Positions 23,731-34,160 of a stretch of 64,000 bases of DNA are shown here, piece after piece (the first letter of the stretch is position 1; every line of letters begins with the position of its first letter). A model generated the notes under the pieces. The model was given only the letters and a program-made list of their open reading frames with translations, made no database searches and had not been told where the DNA came from. This DNA is from Lepiota brunneoincarnata (taxonomy: Eukaryota > Basidiomycota > Agaricomycetes > Agaricales > Agaricaceae), in NCBI GenBank assembly GCA_023014365.1, contig JAEBUN010000015.1, positions 310,001 through 374,000 on the forward strand. The letters are read 5' to 3'. A program made the position numbers and the translations under genes.

Positions 23731-23909
23731 TTAGGTCTGTCTTTAGAGTTGTTTTCCATAACAACTTGTTAGTTTCCTTCTTTGGGGTACTCTGATAGGT
23801 AGTATGGTTTGTAATATTCGACTTGGGGATTTTCAGTGGAATCTGGGCAAGGGGGAATAACTGGGGAGGAAGTTGGAGTAGGGGTTCTGTGAATGTCAAG
23901 TGCAATGGC
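23731..23909 (-). pseudogene. Element C ORF3, distal end
   Basis: The last ~180 bp of C internal sequence next to its 3' LTR, separated from the rest of ORF3 (32075 onward) by B. It encodes the conserved tail ('RTPTPTSSPVIPP', 'VEYYKPYYLSEYPKE'). The segment ends in ATGGC (23905-23909), the target duplicated on insertion of B. Confidence 0.8.
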
Positions 23910-24292
23910 TGTTACCCAGGTTAGGGGTTCGCTCTTGAGTAGCACGGGGTTTGACACAGGATGTCTATACAGACTTGGTCCTGTCCTACTGAGCGTGACT
24001 TGGAGACAATGGAGCACTATAAGTCTAGCCAGTTATGGCAAAGAGGTATAGGAGGCAAGAACTTTATAACACTAAGATAAGGATACAAGGTATTGTACTG
24101 TATCCTTATATACTTCTAAGTGTGGCTGTACTCCTACTATAATAGTCCGGACCAAGGTAACTATGAGTCAGAGATAAGAAACATGAGGCATATGGTAATA
24201 ACAGTCCTTCTGATGTACACTACTGATGGTTTCATAGTGACATGGGAATGTAGCTAAAAATAACTGTCCTTCTGATAAGACTTCTGATAACA
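23910..24292 (-). repeat. 3' LTR of element B
   Basis: Plus-strand ends TGTTACCCAGG and CTGATAACA. The ORF3 tail of B runs about 60 bp into this LTR before its stop at 24232-24234. Confidence 0.92.
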
Positions 24293-25703
24293 TTAGGTCT
24301 GTTTCTAGAGTTGTTTTCCATTACAACTTGGTAGTTTCCTTCCTCTGGGTATTTGGCTAAGTAGTTTGGTTTGTAGTAATCGATTTGGGTTTGGTCGGTG
24401 GAGTCTGGTCTGGGGGGAATGACAGGAGAGAAAGTGGGAGTGGGGGTTCTGTGGAGATCAAGTACAGTGGCTGTTTCTGGGGATGGAGGTTGTCCTGGAT
24501 AGAAGATGTCGTATAGGAGGCGTCTGAAATGGGGACTTTCTATCCTTTCTTCTGGTGGAGTAGTTGGATTTTCTTCAGAAGGAACCACATGGTTCTCCTG
24601 TAATGTTTGATTCGGCCACGTCATTGTAGCATTCCTCGTAATAATTGTTGTTGGTGAGATTGATGTATTGATGGTGAGTTGTGGGAGTGGTCGAGGAACA
24701 GGTTGCAGGATTTCTGGAGTAGGGGGTGTGTTGAGTCTTTCGATTTGGACATTCAGTCCGTTTATGGCAAGGTTGGAAAACTGTGCAGTAGGGGCATCGG
24801 TATTTGATGCAGTCATAGGAGTAGTGCCCTGGGGCATATTGTTTGCATCTGAGGCATGCAAATTGGGGGCAGTCCATGGCCCAGTGTCCTGTATGTCTGC
24901 ATTGGATGCAGACTAATCTGTTGGTGGTTTGGGGGTTGGCTTGCTTGTGAATGGGACTGGGGGAGTTCTGAACTGGGACATTGTTATTGGCGACAGTGTG
25001 GGTGGTGTTCTTGGTGGGGGTGAGAAGTCTGAAGAGATTTCTGATACTGGTGGGCTTTCCTCCCTTGTTGGGGACGGTGGTGATGATTGCGGCAGTGGTC
25101 ATTGTGGTAGTGGTGGGGATGGTTGTGGTGGGGGGCTGCAAGGTATGTACCTCATTTTGTTTGGGTAGGTTCTTCAACACCTTGGACATGAGGCTCGATC
25201 TTGAGTGGAGAAGTCACTTGAGTGACTCTGCCCAGGCACATTGCGTATTGTATGCAGTAGCAAGAGCCTTAGTCTGTCATACATGGTGGGTATATGTAGT
25301 CATACCAGAGTTGTCGGTCGTATTCTGAAATTGAAGTATGTTCCAATTTAGTCGTAAAGGCTCCGTTGGTGGCAGCCTTGCACAGATCTCTGTCAGAAGG
25401 GTGATCTGGTCCATGTGGTCATACTCCAGCTGTATGGTATCTAAGGGAGGTGGCTGGGGCAGCTGTTGGTTCTGGGGTGTCATTGGGGTCAGGGGTCTTG
25501 TCCCTGAGAGAGGCGTATGCTGCGGTGAAGGTGTGAGAGGGGGTGTAGGGAGGTGGGGCCAGAACGGGAGTTGTCTGAAGTGCAGTATGTTCAATGCTTG
25601 CATTGTTAACGATGATGATGGAAGATAATGAGGAAGTTGGCGAGGGTGTTGTTGAGAAAGGGGGAGTGGTTTGGGGGCAAGTGAGGTCGAGGTTCATGGG
25701 CAT
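24232..25703 (-). pseudogene. Element B ORF3: post-pol Cys/His-knuckle protein
   Basis: The start MPMNLDLTCPQTTPP (25703) leads to a Pro/Thr-rich segment, a frame change, then 25189-24575 with the knuckles CIQCRHTGHWAMDC, CLRCKQYAPGHYSYDC and CPYCTVFQPCHKRTEC. A +1 change near 24590 moves the conserved tail ('EERIESPHFRRLLYDIFYPG', 'YYKPNYLAKYPEEGN') into the frame 24861-24232, which ends inside the 3' LTR. C and D have the same extra base, A does not. Function unknown. A particle- or nucleic-acid-binding role is only inferred. Confidence 0.75.
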
Positions 25704-25739
25704 CTTTAAGTACGTCTGGTGTGGGAGCGGAGTTGTTTT

Positions 25740-27000
25740 TGGTAGGTTCTGGTGGGTTCCTGATCTTTTTGGAGAATTCCATGGGCTTCTTTATACTCGG
25801 TTAAATATTCTTCGGCATTTGTGTGGAGTGTTTCATTGGTGATCCATTTGTTCTCTGTGTGGGAGAATCCTTTCCATTTGATGTAGTATTGGAGTTTTCT
25901 GTGATATCGGCGGTGATTTAGAATAGCTTCTATCTCGTATTCTTCTTCTTCATTGATGATGTCTGGTGGTGGTGGAGTTGGATGAGATCCATATGCTTCT
26001 GTTTTGGTATATGGGGTTAGAAGATTTCAGTGGAATACCAGATGTATCTTCCATTTGATCAGAAGTTTTAGTTTGTATGTGAGTGGCGATAAGACTTCTG
26101 AGATAAGGAAAGGTCCTAGTCTTTTTGGGGATATTTTGTTGGAGATGAAGGGGAGTTTGAGGTTCTTGGCTTCTAGCCATACTTTTTGACATGTTTCAAG
26201 GGGTTTGACAGTTCTTCTAGTTCTTTGTTTCATAATATTGGCGGAGAGTTGATGTGCCATGTGTGCTTCTTTTCTGGCATCATCAAGGAGTCTGATACAC
26301 TCATCTACTGATGGAAAGTTTGATGTTTCCATTACCGTGGGTATCGGCAGAGGATTGTATCCCATGATTAGCTTGAATGGGGACTTCTACCTTAAGGCAT
26401 GTATTTTGGAGTTGTGTGCAAACTCAGCAATAGGGAGGGTTTCTGACCAGTCAAGGGGGTTCCTGGTGCAGTATATGGCGAGGTAGGTCTCAATTTCTTG
26501 GTTGTAACATTCGGTAGAACCATCCGTTTGGGGGTGGTATGTGGTTGAGAATGCTTGCTGGATGTTTAAGCGTTTGGCTAACTCTCGGAGGGAGTTGGCA
26601 GCAAATCTGGGGTCTTGATCTGATATGATCTTGTCAGGTAATCCGAATCTGGTGAAGACTTTTTCTATTAATAGTCATCCAATGTCATCAGCATTTGATC
26701 AATCTGGGGTTGGGATGAAAATTACCCCCTTCGTAAGGCCATGGTCCACCACGGACAATATTGCATTATGACCAGCACTAGGTGGTAGACTGGTGATAAG
26801 ATCCCATGATATTTGGGCAAATGGGCGCTTGGAGGATGATGGTGGGATCGGTTGAGTTGGTGCGTGATCTGGTCTGCATATGATTTTGTGTTGCTGACAT
26901 TCTGGACAGCCTTTGACATAGTTCTTTATGAATGTTGACATTCCTAGCCAATATACTTCTTTCTTGGCTAGGCAGTATGTTTCCTGTTCTCCAGGGTGGC
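25740..27000 (-). pseudogene. Element B integrase and chromodomain
   Basis: From high to low coordinate: integrase zinc finger ('CPECQQHKI' near 26900), the first Asp ('LSVVDHGLTKGVIFIP', 26760-26710), the second Asp (in 'IISDQDPRF' near 26620), 'YHPQTDGSTE' near 26530, and the C-terminal domain 26365-26027 ('METSNFPSVDECIRLL'). The chromodomain lies at about 25965-25790 ('EEEYEIEAILNHR', 'YYIKWKGFSH'). Integration of element cDNA is the expected role. Stops and a frameshift around 26700-26650 and near 26025 inactivate the copy. Confidence 0.85.
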
Positions 27001-28980
27001 CACATGTAGGGTGGTTGTGGTATCTTGCAATGACATTGCGTCTGAGTTGGAGGTCTTCTGGAATGATGACATGTTCTTGGAACATGAGGAGTGGACCATT
27101 TGAGGTTGGGACTGTTCTGAAGTCTCTATTGGTGGTGTTGGGGTGGGTTTCCTTTAGGAGTTTGAATGCTTCAGTGGTTCTAGCATCGTATTTGGGTGAT
27201 TCTGTGATTCTTTCTTGGAGTTTTATATCGACGGTGGCGATAAAGAGGTGTTCTGGGAGTACCGTGATCAGGTTTTGATCTTCTATGTTGGCAGTGGTGA
27301 CAAAGAGGTTGTTTGGAAGCATGGTGATGTCTTCATTATCGTTATCCTCATTGGGGATGTGGTCTGGATGTCTTGATAGAGCGTCTGGTGCAGGAATCTT
27401 TGATCCTGGGACGTGTTCTAATTTGAAGTTGTAGTCGGCAAGGGTCTGGACCCATTGTGCTTGTCGGTGGTTGATTTTCTGGGGTTTATGCCAGTATGTG
27501 AGATTTTGGTGGTCCGTTCTGATGTGGACAGTATGGGGACTGCCAAGGAGATAGTGGTGCCATTCTTTGAGGGCTTGGATAATTGCGAGGAGTTCTCTGT
27601 CATAGATATCATAGTTATGTTCCGCTGGTCCAAACATCTTTGAATAGAATGATATGGGTTTCCATATTCCGTTGATGTCATGTTGATACAGGACAGCTCC
27701 TGATACAAATTTGGAAGTGTTGGCTTCTATTTCAAAGGGTTTTGTGGAGTCGGGCATAAGGAGTACCAGTTCCTTTAAGAATTCATTTTTGAGCATTTCA
27801 AACACTTTTTGTTGTTCTTCTTTCCATTCAAATTTGTTTGATTTGGATAGGAGTTGGTTAAGGGGTTTGGTGTGATGGGAGTAGCTGCGGATGAACTTCC
27901 GGTAGAAGTTACAGAATCCGATGAATTTCCAAATGTGTCAGACTGTTTTCGGCACTGGCCAGTCTTCTATTCCCTTGAGTTTTCCAGGATCCATTTTGAT
28001 CTCATCTAGTGTGATGATCATGCTGAGATATTTGAGTCGTTGTTTATTGAACTTGCATTTCTCCATTTTGAGGTAGAGGTCATTTTCCTGCAAGATCTGC
28101 AGTACCTTTTCTGTAAGTTGGTTGGTTTCTTCCTGAGTTTTACTGTAGATTAGGATATCATCCATATAGATGATGATTCCTCCTTTCTCCATTATCTCGG
28201 AGAATAATGTGTCCATCATATGTTGGAACGTTGTGGGACTGTTGCAAAGTCCGAAAAACATAACAGTTGGTTCGAAAAGACCCATGGGAGTCCTGAACAC
28301 TGCTTTCCATTGGTCGCCATCTTTGATTCTGACATTATTGTATCCTAGGCGGACATCGAGCTTAGTGAAGTACTTAGCTCCTTTGAGTTTATCCATGATA
28401 GAGGAAATCATGGGGATTGGGTAGGCATTTTTGACAGTGTGATTGTTTAGATAATGATAGTCTTGGCAAGGTAGAGGTCTCCTCCTTTCTTGGCAATGAA
28501 AAAGAAGGGTGATGCCATAGGAGATTTTGAGGGGTAGATGTACCCTTTTTGGAGGTTTTTATCTATGAATTCTTTTAGTGCTTTCTCTGCGGTGGGTGCC
28601 ACTTGATAAGGTTTCATTGATTTTGCTTTGAATGTCAGTTTTAGTTCAATTTCATGATCAAACGTTCTTGATGGTGGGAATCATTCAGAGGCTTTTTTAT
28701 TGAGTATTTTAGCCCATCGGGTGAATCTCCAAGGGATCTCAGGTAGTTCCTTGTTTGATTCCAGTTGTTTTCCTTTTTGGTTTGCCAATTTTGTCAGATT
28801 GTGTTGCTCATTGTGGAGTGTTGTGGCATGTGTCACTTTGGCGTTTACTTCTAATGGGGTTAGAGGCATTGGGTTCATTTCCCTTTCTAAAGAGAAGGTG
28901 TCAAGGTCAACATTTGACAGGTTGACGTATTCTTTGGGGTTTTCCTCGGGTTGAGAGGTTTTTCCAGCCATTATGTCCAT
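27001..28980 (-). pseudogene. Element B reverse transcriptase and RNase H
   Basis: The segment 28980-28681 is the pol linker ('VNLSNVDLDTFSLEREMN'). The segment 28411-27938 holds RT palm sequence with '[19 protein letters not shown]' and the catalytic [12 protein letters not shown]. The long frame 27805-26699 (368 codons) carries the connection and RNase H ('FEIEANTSKFVSGAVLYQHD', 'YDRELLAIIQALKEWHHYL', 'DHQNLTYWHKPQKIN') and runs into the integrase zinc finger. Only a few stops separate the parts, so this is the best-preserved pol of the family here. Confidence 0.87.
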
Positions 28981-29004
28981 GGCAATGGAGTTGAGTTTGA
29001 CAGG

Positions 29005-29364
29005 TCATTGTAGGGTTCTGAGGAGTTTGGAGAAGTCTTGGTGATCAATTTGGGGTTTCCAAGAGAATGTCTTGGTCTTCCAGTTGATGTCAGGATTGTA
29101 TTGTTCCAACCAGGGAAATCCAATGATGAGGTCTTTCTCACCAGTGTTTGTGACATACGCTTCTAGCGTGCAGTCTCTTCCATCAATGATGGTTCTGATT
29201 TTGATGTACTCATGGATCTTGCCATGTTGATTGTCAGTTCTGTCAACATTGCTGAGAGGAATTGGTTGGTCCAGCCATTTGGTTTGGTAACCATGTTGTT
29301 CAATGACTTTGTGGGAGATAAAGTTCCCTTGGGCTCCTGAGTCTATCAGGGCGGTGATGGCCAT
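29005..29364 (-). pseudogene. Element B aspartic protease
   Basis: The segment encodes a retropepsin-like domain that would cut gag-pol. The catalytic triad is LIDSGAQGNFIS (residues 6-17), followed by a flap-like region and 'DLIIGFPWLEQYNPDINW' at the end. It is open over 119 codons. It is separated by stops from gag (upstream) and RT (28980 onward), so it is part of a broken gag-pol. Confidence 0.85.
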
Positions 29365-29489
29365 GGGTTTTGATGTCCATTCACTCCAAATTTTGATGGG
29401 TAAGAAAAGAGATCATTTATTTGGGGATAGTTGTAATTGTACAGAGTTTATCGAGAAAATGTCCTTCTGAGTTTTGGAATGTGCAGGGG

Positions 29490-31319
29490 CACATCAATCG
29501 ACAGCATTCCTTTTTAAAAATCCTGGAATGGACGCATCTCTGGATCCTTGGCTAGTGTGGAGTGGAGCTCTTGTTGGAGTTCAGGATCAAGGTCATCGAC
29601 CATTTGGCGCATCTGAGATGCGACTTCTGTGATGGCAAGGGAGTACTTGCATTGTGGTGATTGTTGGGCATTCCAGTTTGGAAATCCAGGACAAGTGTTT
29701 TGTTGTCCAAGGAAAGGACGGTTGGGGCTTCTTGCAGGATGAGGGGGATTGGTACGCATTCCTGGGAAGCGTCTAGCTGGTGGTGGTTGTGGGCATTTGC
29801 TGACCCAATGGTCTTTAGCTCTGCATCAGAAGCATTCTTGGTTCTGGTATGATTTCATTTGTTGTCTGGTGACAACGGCATCTAACTCCAATGGTTCTTG
29901 AACGGAGTCTTCTTCAGCATATTCCGGTTGGGGTATTTTGGGGTAAGGATCTTCAAATCCTTCTTCTATGATGGCATGGTCTATTTCCATGGCATGTGGG
30001 TCTCGTGGGGTGAAATGTGGAGCATTGCTCCTTTGATAGAATTGTGTGTAGGGCACATTGTTGTTTGGATGGCTTGGTCCATGGTTGGGTTGGTATTGGT
30101 TCCTCTGGGGGAATGTGTTCTTGGGGGTGCTGTAGAGGGCATTGATTTGGCGGAAATTGTCGTTGAGTTTATTGGCTCAGGTGTACCAAGTGGTGATGGT
30201 TGTCGGAGGGTTTTCTGATTTGTCAATCTTCATGGCAATGCAGCAATCAATTGCCTTGTGGTATAGATCGATCAGAGTGCAATCTTCATTGAGTCCAGAT
30301 TGGCGGACGAGTTCCTTGAATAAAGAGTTGAATTCCGTCATCAGTTTGCCTGCTTGGTGCAGGGTTTGAAGCCTGGTATGCATGTACACATGTTCGTCTG
30401 CCGGAGTGAAGTCGGCTCTGAGCCGGGCAGTGAAGTTGTTTCATGACTCCATAGCTATGGGTTGCCCTTGTTGGGTTTGGGCGTTTCTCTCATGGAGGTA
30501 TTGTCTGGCCCAAGCTCAGGCATCTCCTGATTGCATTGTTGAAAGGACAAATAGGGTCCTAGCAAGGTTGGTGTTGTAAGTGGTTGCATTGGCGAGCATG
30601 TAAACTTTGCATTGGAAGATCCAATCTTCGAAAAGTCTTCTAGTTCCATCAAAGGTGATGGGTTTGAGAAGTCCTAACTCCTTTGGGGTATGTGCAGCGG
30701 CCATTATTTGTAATTGCCTGGGTGGTGGTGGCAGTGGTGGTGTTAGAGGCTGTTTTGGTCGTAAGAGAGGAGCTGGTAGGGCTAAGGGTATTGTTGGTGT
30801 GGGTAATATGGGTGGTTGTGGATTGGGATCCGATTGGTTGTCATCTGTTATATAGACGTTGGAGTCGTTGTCTGCTGGGGGAGTTTTTCCTCAATTTACT
30901 GCATATTTGTGACGTGTAAGTAGGTTTTCTTCTGATCGGGGAAGTTCTCTCGGTTGTTTGAGGGCATATTCGAGTTTTTGAAGTTTGTAGTCATTTAATG
31001 GGTCTACTTTAGCATGGTATTCTTCAGCTTGTTTATGTCTTCTTTCTTCTTGTTCATAATGTTCTTTTAATTCTTTTTCGTGTTGTATTCTTTGTCATTC
31101 TGCTAATTCTTCAGCAAAACTTGTTCAACTGTGTGTGACAGTTGATGCACTTGGAGCAGGTGAATCAAATGGAGATGGGGGGTAGAATGGGGATGGTGTC
31201 TGAGTGGGGATAGGGTTTCTTCTGGGATCTGGGTTTTGAGTTCCTGATCCTGAGATTCTACTTCTCGATTTAGGAGGAGGTGATGGAGTTTCTCAGGCCA
31301 AGAACTTCTTTGGAGGCAT
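29490..31319 (-). pseudogene. Element B gag relic
   Basis: The start MPPKKF (31319) is followed by a TGA at the codon that is CAA in C. Next come a charged coiled-coil-like segment ('QAEEYHAKVDPLNDYKLQKL'), a Pro-rich linker, the capsid block (30704-30455, 'TPKELGLLKPITFDG') and 'LHQAGKLMTEFNSLFKELV' (30389-30177). A zinc knuckle near 29830-29790 has its Arg codon turned to TGA (29826-29828). It ends near 29514 with 'MRPFQDF'. Several TGA and frame breaks are present. Confidence 0.85.
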
Positions 31320-31331
31320 GGTGGCAGTTGT

Positions 31332-31592
31332 CTAGTGATCGATTATCACTAGAAGAATGAAAAATTGGGTTGTGATGATGGAAATTCCTGGGTACAGGTT
31401 CCACGATCTGATGATGCAGCAGTGACAAGGGCACATGATACGTTCAAGTTCTAGGGTGATGATTCAGTAGGTGATGAGGGTGGTGGTGGAGGTAAAGATG
31501 AAGATGAGTAGGTAAGCCAGGTCTTCTGGCAGGGAGAGGTTGAGGGACATAGCAATGGCTACACAGAGAGGCAGTTTTCTTTTGTACGTCAT
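31332..31592 (-). pseudogene. Small two-hydrophobic-segment ORF upstream of gag (element B copy)
   Basis: 86 codons, same position and length as in A and D. It carries 'LPEDLAYLLIFIFTSTTTL', CPCHCC and 'FILLVIIDH'. One TGA near codon 43 matches the CAA in C and D. No family recognised. Confidence 0.6.
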
Positions 31593-31691
31593 TTTTGAAT
31601 GACCAGGGTACCTTGATGCATTCAGTACATCGGCAGAGCAGAGCAGAGTAGAGGGCGAGCAAGAGATAAGCAGCAGAGTATCTTAGTGTTT

Positions 31692-32074
31692 TGTTGCCCA
31701 GGTTAGGGGTTCGCTCTTGAGTAGCACAGGGTTCAACACAGGATGTCTATACAGACTTGGTCCTATCCTACTGAGCATGACTTGGAGACGATGGAGCACT
31801 ATAAGTCCAGCCAGTTATGGCAAAGAGGTATAGGAGGCAAGAACTTTATAACACTAAAATAAGGATACAAGGTATTGTACTGTATCCTTATATACTTCTA
31901 AGTGTGGCTGTACTCCTACTATAATAGTCTGGACCAAGGTAACTATGAGTCAGAGATAAGAAACATGAGGCATATGGTAATAACAGTCCTTCTGATGTAC
32001 ACTACTGATGGTTTCATAGTGACATGGGAATGTAGCTAAAAATAACTGTCCTTCTGATAAGACTTTTGATAACA
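31692..32074 (-). repeat. 5' LTR of element B
   Basis: Plus-strand ends TGTTGCCCAGG and TTGATAACA. The primer-binding position (plus-strand 'tatcttagtgtt') is just to the left, at about 31679-31690. The LTR self-primer in this copy has one G-to-A change. Confidence 0.9.
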
Positions 32075-33072
32075 ATGGCTGTATTTGGGGATGGGGGTTG
32101 TCCTGGGTAGAAGATGTTGTATAGGAGTCTTCTGAAGTGTGGGCTTTCGATTCTTTCTTCTATAGGAGTGGCGTGATTTTCTTCAGAAGTTACTGCATGG
32201 TTCTCCTGTAATATTACATTTGGCGACCTCATTGTAACACTCCTCATAGTAGTTGTCATTGGTGAGGTTGATGTATTGATTGTGAGTGGTGGGGGTTGTC
32301 AAAGGTCAGGCCGCTGTATTTCTGGAGTAGGGGGTGTGGGGGAGTTCCAAACCAGGATGTTGTTATTGGTGATGGTGTAGGAGGTGTTTCTGGTGGGGGT
32401 GAGATGTCTGAATGGGTTTCTGGGGTTTGTGGGTTTCTTTCCCTTATTGGGAGTGGTGGTGGTGACAGGGGTAGGGGTAGTTGGGGTAATGGGGGAGATG
32501 GTTGAGGTGGGGGGCTTTGAGGCATGAATCTTGTCTTGCTTGGGTATGTTCTTTGACACCTTGGACATGAGGCCCAATCATGTTTGGAGAAGTTCCTTGA
32601 GTGATTCTGCTCAGGCTTGTTGTGTATCATATGCAGCAGCAAGAGCCTTAGTTTGTCATACATGGTGGGCATAATTGGCCTAGAGTTGTCTGTCGTATTC
32701 TGAAATTGGAGATTGTTCCAATCTATGAGTAAAGGTTTGGCTGGTGGCAGCCTTGCGCAAATCTCTGTTAGAAGGGTGATCTGGTCTCAATGGTTGTACT
32801 CCAGCTGAGTGGAATCTAAGGGAGGTGGCTGGGGCAACTGTGGGTTCTGGGGTGGCATTGGGGTCAGGGGTCTCATCTCTATCAGAGGCATATGCAGCAG
32901 CAAAGGTGTGAGAGGGGGTGTGGGAAGATGGGGTTGGAATGGGAGTTGTTTGAAGTGTAGTATGTTTGACCTTCTGGTCATTGATGATGATGATTGAGGA
33001 GGATGAAGAAGTGGGAGAAGGTGTTGTGGAAAAGGGGGGAGTGGTTTGGGGATGAGCAAGGTCAAGATTCAT
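32075..33072 (-). pseudogene. Element C ORF3, proximal part
   Basis: The start MNLDLAHPQTTPP (33072) is followed by the Pro/Thr-rich part. Most of the knuckle region is deleted in this copy: at about 32320 'NNNILVWNSP' is joined to 'TPEIQRP'. Next is the conserved 'EERIESPHFRRLLYNIFYPG' (32160-32100). The frame is cut by B at 32075 and its end lies at 23909-23731. Confidence 0.75.
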
Positions 33073-33139
33073 GGGTATGTTTAAGTAGATTTGTTGTAGA
33101 AGCAAAGTTGTCTTTGGTAGGTTCTGGTGGATTTCTGAT

Positions 33140-34156
33140 CTTTCTGGGGAATTCCATGGGCTTCTTTATACTTGGTTAAGTATTCTTCAGCATTTGTGCA
33201 AAGTGTTTCATCAGTGATCCATTCATTCTCTGTGTGGGAGTATCCTTTCCATTTGACATAGTATTGGAGTTTTCCATGATATTGGCGGTGATTGAGAATG
33301 GTTTCAATTTCATATTCTTCTTCTTCATTGATGATGTCAGGTGGTGGTGGTGTCAGATAAGTTCTGTATGCTTCTGTTTTGTTGAATGGGGTGAGAAGGT
33401 TTCAATGGAATACTGGGTGTATCTTCCATTTGATTGGAAGTTGGAGTTTGTATGTCATTGGTGACAGGACTTCTTTGATAATGAATGGTCCTAGTCATTT
33501 TGGGGATATTTTTCATGATTGGAATGGAAGTTTGAGGTTCTTGGCTTCTAGCCATACTTTTTGACATGTTTCAAGGGGTTTGGCAGTTCTTCTGCTTCTT
33601 TGTTTCATAATGTTGGCAGCTATTTGGTGAGCAGCATATGCTTCTTTTTGGGCATTGTCTAGAAGTTTGATGCGATCATCTACTGATGGAAAGTTTGATG
33701 TTTCCATGATGGTGGGGATTGCCAGAGGGTTGTATCCCATGATTAGTTCAAAAGGGGACTTTTGATTTTTGGTGTGTATCTTGGAGTTGTGGGAGAATTC
33801 AAGGATAGGGAGTGTTTCTGACCATTTGTGAGGGTTTCTGGTGCAGTATATGGATAGATAAGTCTCAATTTCTTGGTTATATCTTTCTGTAGTTCTGTCT
33901 GTTTGTGGATGATAGGCAGTGGAGAAGGCTTGTTTGATGTTCAGTCATTTTGCTAGTTGTCTGAGGGATTGGACGGCAAATCTAGGGTCTCTGTCTGATA
34001 TGATTTTGTCAGGGAGACCATATCTTGTGAATATTTTCTCGATGAGGAGTCTTCCAATGTCATCAGCTGTGGCGTTTTCTGATGTAGGGATGAAAATTAC
34101 CCCCTTTGTAAGGCCATGGTCCACCACAGACAATATGGCATTGTTTCCCATGGATG
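33140..34156 (-). pseudogene. Element C integrase core and chromodomain
   Basis: The catalytic core reads 'AILSVVDHGLTKGVIFIP' (first Asp), 'IISDRDPRF' (second Asp) and 'YHPQTD' near 33910, then 'LIMGYNPLAIPTIMETSNFP'. The chromodomain is at about 33330-33190 ('EEEEYEIETILNHR', 'YYVKWKGYSH'). Upstream, the 1187-bp insert at 34161 separates the core from the zinc finger (35500-35440). TGA codons occur at several former Arg codons. Confidence 0.85.
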
Positions 34157-34160
34157 GCAG

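Larger units (their letters stand above)
23910..32074 (-). mobile_element. Ty3/gypsy chromovirus B, the innermost and youngest family member
   Basis: LTRs at 23910-24292 and 31692-32074 (383 bp each) differ at about 11 sites by eye, all transitions. The duplication ATGGC is at 23905-23909 and 32075-32079. The uninterrupted site 'caatggctgtatttgg' survives in D near 50264. Length is 8165 bp. It keeps visibly more CpG than the other copies but still has stops in gag, pol and ORF3. Confidence 0.95.

Noticed and set aside
24575..24610. Programmed frameshifting as the settled explanation for ORF3
   Set aside because: No clear slippery heptamer was seen and the copies are decayed. A shared one-base mutation is equally possible, so it is listed only as an observation.
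24929..25328. Plus-strand open frames opposite ORF3 of B (Gly/Val-rich)
   Set aside because: They are complements of the Pro/Thr-rich ORF3. Their composition is explained by the sense protein and they are not conserved independently.
29898..30218. Plus-strand open frames opposite gag of B, and similar ones in C and D
   Set aside because: They mirror the sense frame and lack domains, introns or promoter signals, unlike the antisense gene in F.
32014..32259. A single open frame joining ORF3 of C to 'IKSLIRRTVIFSYIPMSL'
   Set aside because: It crosses the B insertion border at 32074. The end comes from the LTR of B and not from C.
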